The position numbers and the translations under genes were made by a program. The notes under the pieces are model-generated. The model did no database searches. It saw only the letters and a list, made by a program, of their open reading frames with translations, and was not told where the DNA came from. Positions 58,514 through 64,000 of a stretch of 64,000 nt of DNA are shown here, piece after piece (the first letter of the stretch is position 1; each line of letters begins with the position of its first letter). The stretch comes from Hyphodiscus hymeniophilus. Taxonomy: Eukaryota; Ascomycota; Leotiomycetes; Helotiales; Hyphodiscaceae. The stretch spans positions 930,001-994,000 of the forward strand of contig VNKQ01000019.1 of NCBI GenBank assembly GCA_016508695.1, written 5' to 3'.

Positions 58514-60559
58514 TCAAGCTGCTCCCTCATGCTTGTGCTTAGCATGTAAATCCTCTACTGGAGCGTCTACATGGTAGTTCATGGTTGCCTTCAAATCACC
58601 CAAAAACCAACAAAGAATGCACGCCAGCGCGCCAAAAGGAGCGGCTATTATATATACATTCCTCAGACCATCCGCGAATGCCCTTTTCAGTGCAGCAACG
58701 CCCGCTTCGATTATGAGAGGATTGATGCCTGGAATATTGGGAAGCGCGGTGGCATTATTGCTAGCGATAGCACCCACAAAGGCGGGAATAGAAGTGGTGG
58801 GAAGTCCAGCCCGCCCCGCAGCCCCAGCAACATATGTAGGGATTCTCTTCGCCAGGCCAGTTGTAAGCGTGGCACCATAGATAGCAGTGAAAACTGTGGC
58901 AGCCACGGCTCTAGCAGATGTGGTAAGGGCGGTCGCGGTAGCAATAAGGTGATGAGGCGTAGAGAGTTGTACTCCAGCAATAATAAGAACAAGTGGGCCG
59001 CCGAACCCGATGCCGGCTAGACTTGCGAAGGCAAGCGAATTGAGAGAATCACCAGGTTGGATCGTTGTTAGACCAATCGTGCCACAGGTGAAGAGCAGGA
59101 ACCCTATGAACATTGGTAATCGGATCGACCTTAACTTGGTGCTCGCATAACCGTAGAGCGTTGTGCTTAGAGCACAAGCGACCCAGAATGGCTGTAATCG
59201 CGCCGTCAGGAGGAAGGGGTTGGTTTCGAAAAGAGCCGTTGTCCTAAAATATTGTCAGTCTTCTGGATGCTGGTTTCAGAATTGAGGAATTGTATCGAGA
59301 TAAGAAGTACATTGTTGGATAGAAGATCACATATGCGAAGAGCAAGATGCCTTCGATGAATATGAGGCTAACGCAGATTGTAAACGTGCGCCCACGATCC
59401 TTTCCACCACGAAACAGGTCATGATGTAGGATGCCATCTTTTTTGAATTTCCATTCGTAAAGGCCGAAAGCTATGAGTACCACAATTCCGACGATCAATG
59501 TTGCTAGCACTTGCACACTGGACCATTTGAAAACACCACCACCAAGGTTTAGTCCAGTCAAGAGCAAAGTTAAGCCAGTGGTCAGCAGACCGAATCCAGG
59601 AAGGTCAAGGCGGCCGATCTTCTGCCAAAATGATAGGTGATCTAGGCGTGTATGTCTCTTCGGTGGTCTGTAGCCGACGAGCAGTCCTGCGGAAGTTACT
59701 CCCCATAGTGCCATTTGAAACCACTAGGAGATGAGTCAGTAGTCAATACCTTTTAGATACAGCTGTAAGTAAAGTGGAATCTGTACATAGAAGTTGCGCC
59801 AGCCCGTATGCGGATTCGTTCTGGTAAGGGCTCCGATGACTAGTGGCCCTATACAAGCACCGAGAGCAGCTGCTACGTTCATGGTAGCCTGAACAACTAT
59901 AAATCATTAAGCTTAGCATCCACGGTTGGAGACATGGCGATCCTTGATAAGAACATACTGGGTCTCCATCTTCTTGGTAGGATTTCGCTCGGAACGCAAT
60001 ATGCCAAAGGGACGGTAGCAAAGCCGAAACCGATCAATATTTGAGCTACAATAAGCCGATAGATGTTGCTAGAACCAGGTGCAATAGCTGAACCGATAAA
60101 TGAGATTATACACGGGCCAACGAGGAAGGCCTTTCGAGCTTGGAAAGTATCTGACGCGGATGATATTATAGGAGAGACCACGGCTTGAACAAGTGAGAGG
60201 GCGTTTGGCACCCATGTCTGGCGAGCCGTATTGTTTAGGTCATCTCCAATGTATGAAAGCTAGTACCCTCAACGTTGAGTTCAATATAGCAGATCCGTTA
60301 CTAGAATTTGACTTACGACTGCAGGAGGGCCTTGAAGTGCTAGCACCTGAACAAAATTCAAGAAAAACATCGCAATCAAGGCGAAATAAGTCCTTGTATG
60401 GAACTCGGGTTCCTCATCAACATCGTCATACACTAGATCAGGCGTGGAAGCTAGAACGTCTTCCTTGTGTTCTCCAGTAGTAGTTTTCTCCTCTGTCGGC
60501 GTCTGCAATTGCTTAGAGCCAAAGTGTACGCTGTCACTGGCGGTATCTTCGAAAGCCAT
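58514..60559 (-). CDS. MFS efflux pump, TRI12-like (14-TM drug:H+ antiporter)
   Basis: Five minus-strand exons (60559-60317, 60259-59959, 59896-59787, 59723-59311, 59243-58514) give 598 residues. A polar N-terminus of about 55 residues leads to YFALIAMFFLNFVQVLALQG. Family-type segments include SYIGDDLNNTARQTWVPNAL, GFATVPLAYCVPSEILPRRW, CIGPLVIGALTRTNPHTGWR and YWFQMALWGVTSAGLL-like FYWFQMALWGVTSAG. The C-terminal half has the long loop before IPGINPLIIEAGVAALKRAF typical of TRI12 pumps. Such pumps export toxins or metabolites; no substrate can be assigned. The next gene to the right is a secreted FAD oxidase. Confidence 0.87.
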
Positions 60560-61640
60560 GATGATCTAAGTAGGTAGATAGCCTGACTGATCAATAAGTA
60601 CTACCAAAAGGCAAAGACAAATTCCAGGGTAGAGTTCGTGATGAGCAGAGTGTCACAGATTTCAGACCCATGGTGTAGGGTGATTGCCTTATAATCCTGT
60701 AGAGTCGAGCTGGCTCCATGTGGCTTAACCCTTCGTCCCACTCAATCGTTTGTCTCAAATGTTGATCTCGAACATCGAAACCTCCGTGCTGACCAAGACT
60801 TTTCGAGATCCCGAGATGGTACGGTGGTCTACCAGAGCACAAACTGGAGAGTGGTGGTGATACCCCGTCCTACTCGTCCATACCCCATAGGAGACCCCTA
60901 GTGTCCCACATTACCCCGGGTCCGCAACTGCCCGCAGTCCGTCCCACAATACCACAGTCCCACAGTCCCACCTCAACCAGCATGAGACCAATACAACTAG
61001 CAACCTTTCTCACGAGGTACTTGTACCAGCACAAAGACATGGACCTGATCACAAGAGTTGAAAGACTTTTGTCAGTATATCAGCCCATTCCTCTTAAACC
61101 AATCATAACTTCATCTTAGGTCGCGTATCGTAGACCTAAGAAAGACCACGACTTGGTTAGCAGGAGAAGAATGCGCAAGTCTAGCCTGAGGCGGCAGGAT
61201 GCCCGGCAAAACGTGGAGCGAAGGGCTTGTAGGGGCCTCGGTTAATTGAAGACCCCCTTAAAAGATTCAGGTTTTCAGATATCCAGACATGCGGATTCCT
61301 TGTAGCTAAGGGGATAATATAAGGTTTCAATTATAGATATATATCAAGTTTTTACTCCTTGTTTATTATTTATATTAAAAGGGGCCCGGGTTTGATTTTC
61401 GCCCGAATCAAGCCTTTTCAGCTTCCGAGATTGGCACTCCTAGCCATTGCTAAACAAACGGGCAGTAAGCTAATGTAGGATCCTTACTAGGCCTGCTGCA
61501 CTGCTCCATATCAGAACCCCTCTACAGCTACGGAGTACTGTTCAGTCCGTGGACTAGTTGAACATTTAGAGGTACGTACACCACGCCTTTACTTCCCGAT
61601 AGTTTCTTTATTCTTGTAAGTAAGCTCTCAGGATCTCCGC
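60560..61640. other. Divergent promoter region, pump and FAD oxidase
   Basis: About 1.1 kb. It holds CCCACAGTCCCACAGTCCCA-type repeats around 60940-60980 and an AT-rich tract at 61310-61380 (ATAGATATATATC, TTATTATTTATATT). No gene is supported. Confidence 0.5.
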
Positions 61641-63651
61641 ATGATGGCTTACTTCACGACAGTTCTTGTAGGCTTGTATGCCTTTGCTACTCAAGTGCAC
61701 ATTGTCTCGAGCTTCAGTGCTCCTCTTGGTTGCAAATGTGTCGGTTACGCTTTTCCATCTGATTTGGCATCTCTCACAACTCCTAGGGACCTTCGGATTC
61801 CTGCTGGCCGTCACTTTCCTCCTGGAACAGTTTAAACTCATCGGTTTCAGGCAGACTTATTAAAGATGCTCCTTCTGCAATTGTGTGCTACCCAGGCCCA
61901 CAGGAGAATCTCGCAGCCTGCGCCACTGTTTTGGCAGGTCTGACCAACTCGACCTTCGTTGGGAATGATCCTATTGCTCTTGGATATCCAATCAATGAGA
62001 CATGTCCAGCAGTGGATTATGCCGCCGGGGGTGCGCCAGGCAGCTGTTCTATTGGGGACTCTCCTGTGTATGCCATCGATGCAATTAGCCCTGCTGATGT
62101 TGTACAAGGTGTGAGTTTTGCTAGGAGTCAAGGCATCAGACTAGTAATTCGTAATACTGGCCATGACATCTCGGGCAGGTAAATATGCAGACTTTGTATG
62201 CTGTATGTTCAATTGCTGATTCTTTCTACAAGATCGACTGGTTATGGCAGTTTAGAGATATGGATCCGTCATCTCAGACAGGGCATCACTTTCCAGCAAA
62301 CATATAAAGCCTCCGACCAATGCGGCAAATCAGGCTGGACAGGAAGCGCTTTCACCATCGCCGGAGGCTACGTTTGGGGCGATGTCTATGCAGAGGCCAA
62401 CAAAAGGAATGTCGTGGTAGTGGGTGGAGGAGATCCGGTACGCATACAACCCATTGAACTCCTACATGACCGTACTGATGTTGTTGTAGAGTGTTGGTTG
62501 CATCGGAGGATGGTTCCAAGGAGGAGGCCATAGTCCTGCCTCGCACACCTATGGTTTGGGCGCGGACCAGATTCTCGAGGCGCAAGTCGTGCTTGCAAGC
62601 GGCGCTATCGTCACTGCAAATGCCTGCCAGAACAGTGATCTTTTCTTCGCTATTCGTGGTGGTGGCGGAGGAACGTATGGAGTTGTGGTCTCGACAACTG
62701 TCAAAGTCCATCCTTCAACATCAGTAGTGGCTCAAGTCCTACAAATTGCTCCTCTTAACGATACACAGATCCCCCAATTCATGGAGGCTCTTGCAATGGT
62801 CTATGAGGCATATTCTGACCTGAACAACGGTGGCTATTCTGGATACGGAAGTTGGGCGGTATGTTTTCCCCCAAGATTCCAGTCTGGTAGCCAGCTGACC
62901 CCGAAGTCTACAGGTCCAAAGTTATGCACCTGTGGTTTCAACATTCTTTAGCGGTTACCAACATGCCATCGCCGTTTTCAATCAGTCCCTCGCCTCAGCC
63001 CAAGCGCTGTTTGCGCCCCTCGCCGTGAAGCTTGCACCTTACAACGGAACAAGCCTTTTCATCTCAACTTCCTATTTGAGCTTCCCTTCTTATCAAAACT
63101 ATTACGCTACCCTCTCTGGTGGCCAAAGTGCTGTTGGTGTCAGCGCAGCTCTAGGATCTCGATTCCTTGATCGTGCTGCCTTGACCAACTCTTCGACAGC
63201 TCTGAAAAGGATGCTCAACATCACAGCCGGGACTCCAGGCCAATTCACCTCCACCAACGTCTGCTTAGTATCTGGCGGGCAAGTATTTGCTGACGCAGCT
63301 GATCTATACTCAGGTGTCAACCCAGCCTGGAGAACAGCGCACGTGCACAACGTCATCGCTCGGGGCTGGGCACCAGGAACAGACGTTGCGGGCATACAGG
63401 CTGTGCATAGCGATATCACGAGGGTCAAGGTGGGCGCGATGCGAGCATTGGCACCGAACACGGGAAGCTACATGAATGAAGCGGACCGTCTGGATCCAAC
63501 ATACCTACAAGACTTTTACGGATCGAACGCTGTAAAGCTGAGCTTGATAAAGTTGGAATATGATCCATTGAGCGTGTTTTACTGCCCAACTTGTGTGGGA
63601 AGTGAGGCCTGGGTGGAGGATAGTGTTGGGAGGTTGTGCTTGAACTTGTAA
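61641..63651 (+). CDS. Secreted FAD-linked oxidoreductase (BBE/6-hydroxynicotine-oxidase type)
   Basis: Exons 61641-61739, 61787-62178, 62233-62437, 62490-62858 and 62914-63651 give 600 residues. A signal peptide (MMAYFTTVLVGLYAFATQVH) precedes GCKCGPSDSCWPSLSSWNSL, typical of the group. The FAD-binding domain has RNTGHDISGRSTGYG, whose His near residue 156 is the expected covalent FAD anchor, then GGGDPSVGCIGGWFQGGGHS and THTYGLGADQ-type HTYGLGADQILEAQVVL. The C-terminal BBE motif is YMNEADRLDPTYLQDFYG and DPLSVFYCPTCVGSEAW. These enzymes oxidise sugars, alkaloids or other metabolites, often in natural-product loci. Several N-glycosylation sequons occur (NSTF, NETC, NDTQ). Confidence 0.88.
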
Positions 63652-64000
63652 TTGTATTTCATAGAGCCAGATTTATATCTAAAGTCATTACAATTATGAC
63701 CTCGACGTCTCTATCTCATGTTCTCCGCCAATACATTTCGTTATCTAGACTTTGCACCCACCTGTTGGTAGCTATTATATGCTTCTGAGTTGCAGCCAGA
63801 ATCCACCCTTGTTGAGAAGGCAAGTGGCTTAATCCCGAAAAGCGCAGACCCAATGTATGGCCGTCAGCCATACAGTTGGCAGACGAAGTGGCAAGGCCTG
63901 GTCGTTTATTGGAAGCTCACGCTACAGTCACGGACCCTTTCTGTCCCATGCTCACAACCCTAAGTAGAATGTAAACAGGTTCACTTACTTAATGGACAAT
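63652..64000. other. 3' flank to the window end
   Basis: 349 bp without a supported gene. Confidence 0.5.

Noticed and set aside
1..64000. CRISPR array, viral genes or a full transposon
   Set aside because: No regular spaced repeats, no capsid, polymerase, integrase or transposase frames were seen; only a MITE and short repeats are supported.

Overview
This window is nuclear DNA of a filamentous ascomycete (Pezizomycotina). The evidence is many short introns, mostly about 45-120 bp, with GTRNGY donors and YAG acceptors, together with fungus-specific gene families: Eis1, a GAL4-type Zn2Cys6 factor, a siderophore MFS carrier, Frag1/Sfk1, and Rcy1 with fused F-box and Sec10-like parts. A Leotiomycetes-type genome is my guess from gene content and is not proven. 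All exon models were built by hand from reading frame, splice signals and family consensus. For almost every gene the exon lengths sum to a multiple of three.

Layout. 0-12.7 kb is mostly housekeeping: a truncated 3' gene end, Rcy1/Pof6-like recyclin (one-base frameshift near its end), the TFIIH kinase Kin28/CDK7, a small hAT-like MITE in the kinase promoter, a Frag1/DRAM/Sfk1 membrane protein, eisosome protein Eis1, and a Y_phosphatase3-type phosphatase. 12.7-16.6 kb is gene-poor and holds one small secreted six-cysteine protein behind a duplicated leader segment. 16.6-21.4 kb is a divergent pair, AP-3 delta (Apl5) and EMC2. 23.5-25.8 kb encodes an unusual protein: a disordered Pro-rich N-terminus, 11-residue repeats, a ubiquitin-like domain and a C-terminal CaaX box. 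27.5-32.2 kb is a Yor1-like ABCC exporter. 33.7-38.8 kb is a divergent pair, a Zn2Cys6 regulator and a Dal5-family MFS carrier. Next come a beta-carbonic anhydrase with an apparent GC-AG intron, a regulator-like protein without a zinc cluster, and a siderophore transporter with a perfect SreA-type GATA site upstream. 48.5-52 kb holds a Lys-rich nucleolar-type protein, the tiny ER protein Ysy6/RAMP4 (first coding exon is only the ATG) and a 109-residue single-pass protein. 53.8-58 kb holds a Caps_synth-type glycosyltransferase, the tRNA m3C32 methyltransferase Trm140/METTL2 and the divergent gene coq10. 58.5-63.7 kb holds a TRI12-like MFS pump and a secreted BBE-type FAD oxidase, possibly the edge of an accessory or metabolite locus.

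Likely functional links are membrane traffic and plasma-membrane organisation (Rcy1, Eis1, Sfk1-like, AP-3), ER protein biogenesis (EMC2, Ysy6), and transport with local regulators. I saw no rRNA, tRNA, CRISPR array, viral gene or complete transposase. The most interesting items are the hendecad/ULD/CaaX protein, the secreted cysteine protein with its duplicated leader, the MITE with 8-bp target duplication, and the two single-base frameshifts in short C/G runs.
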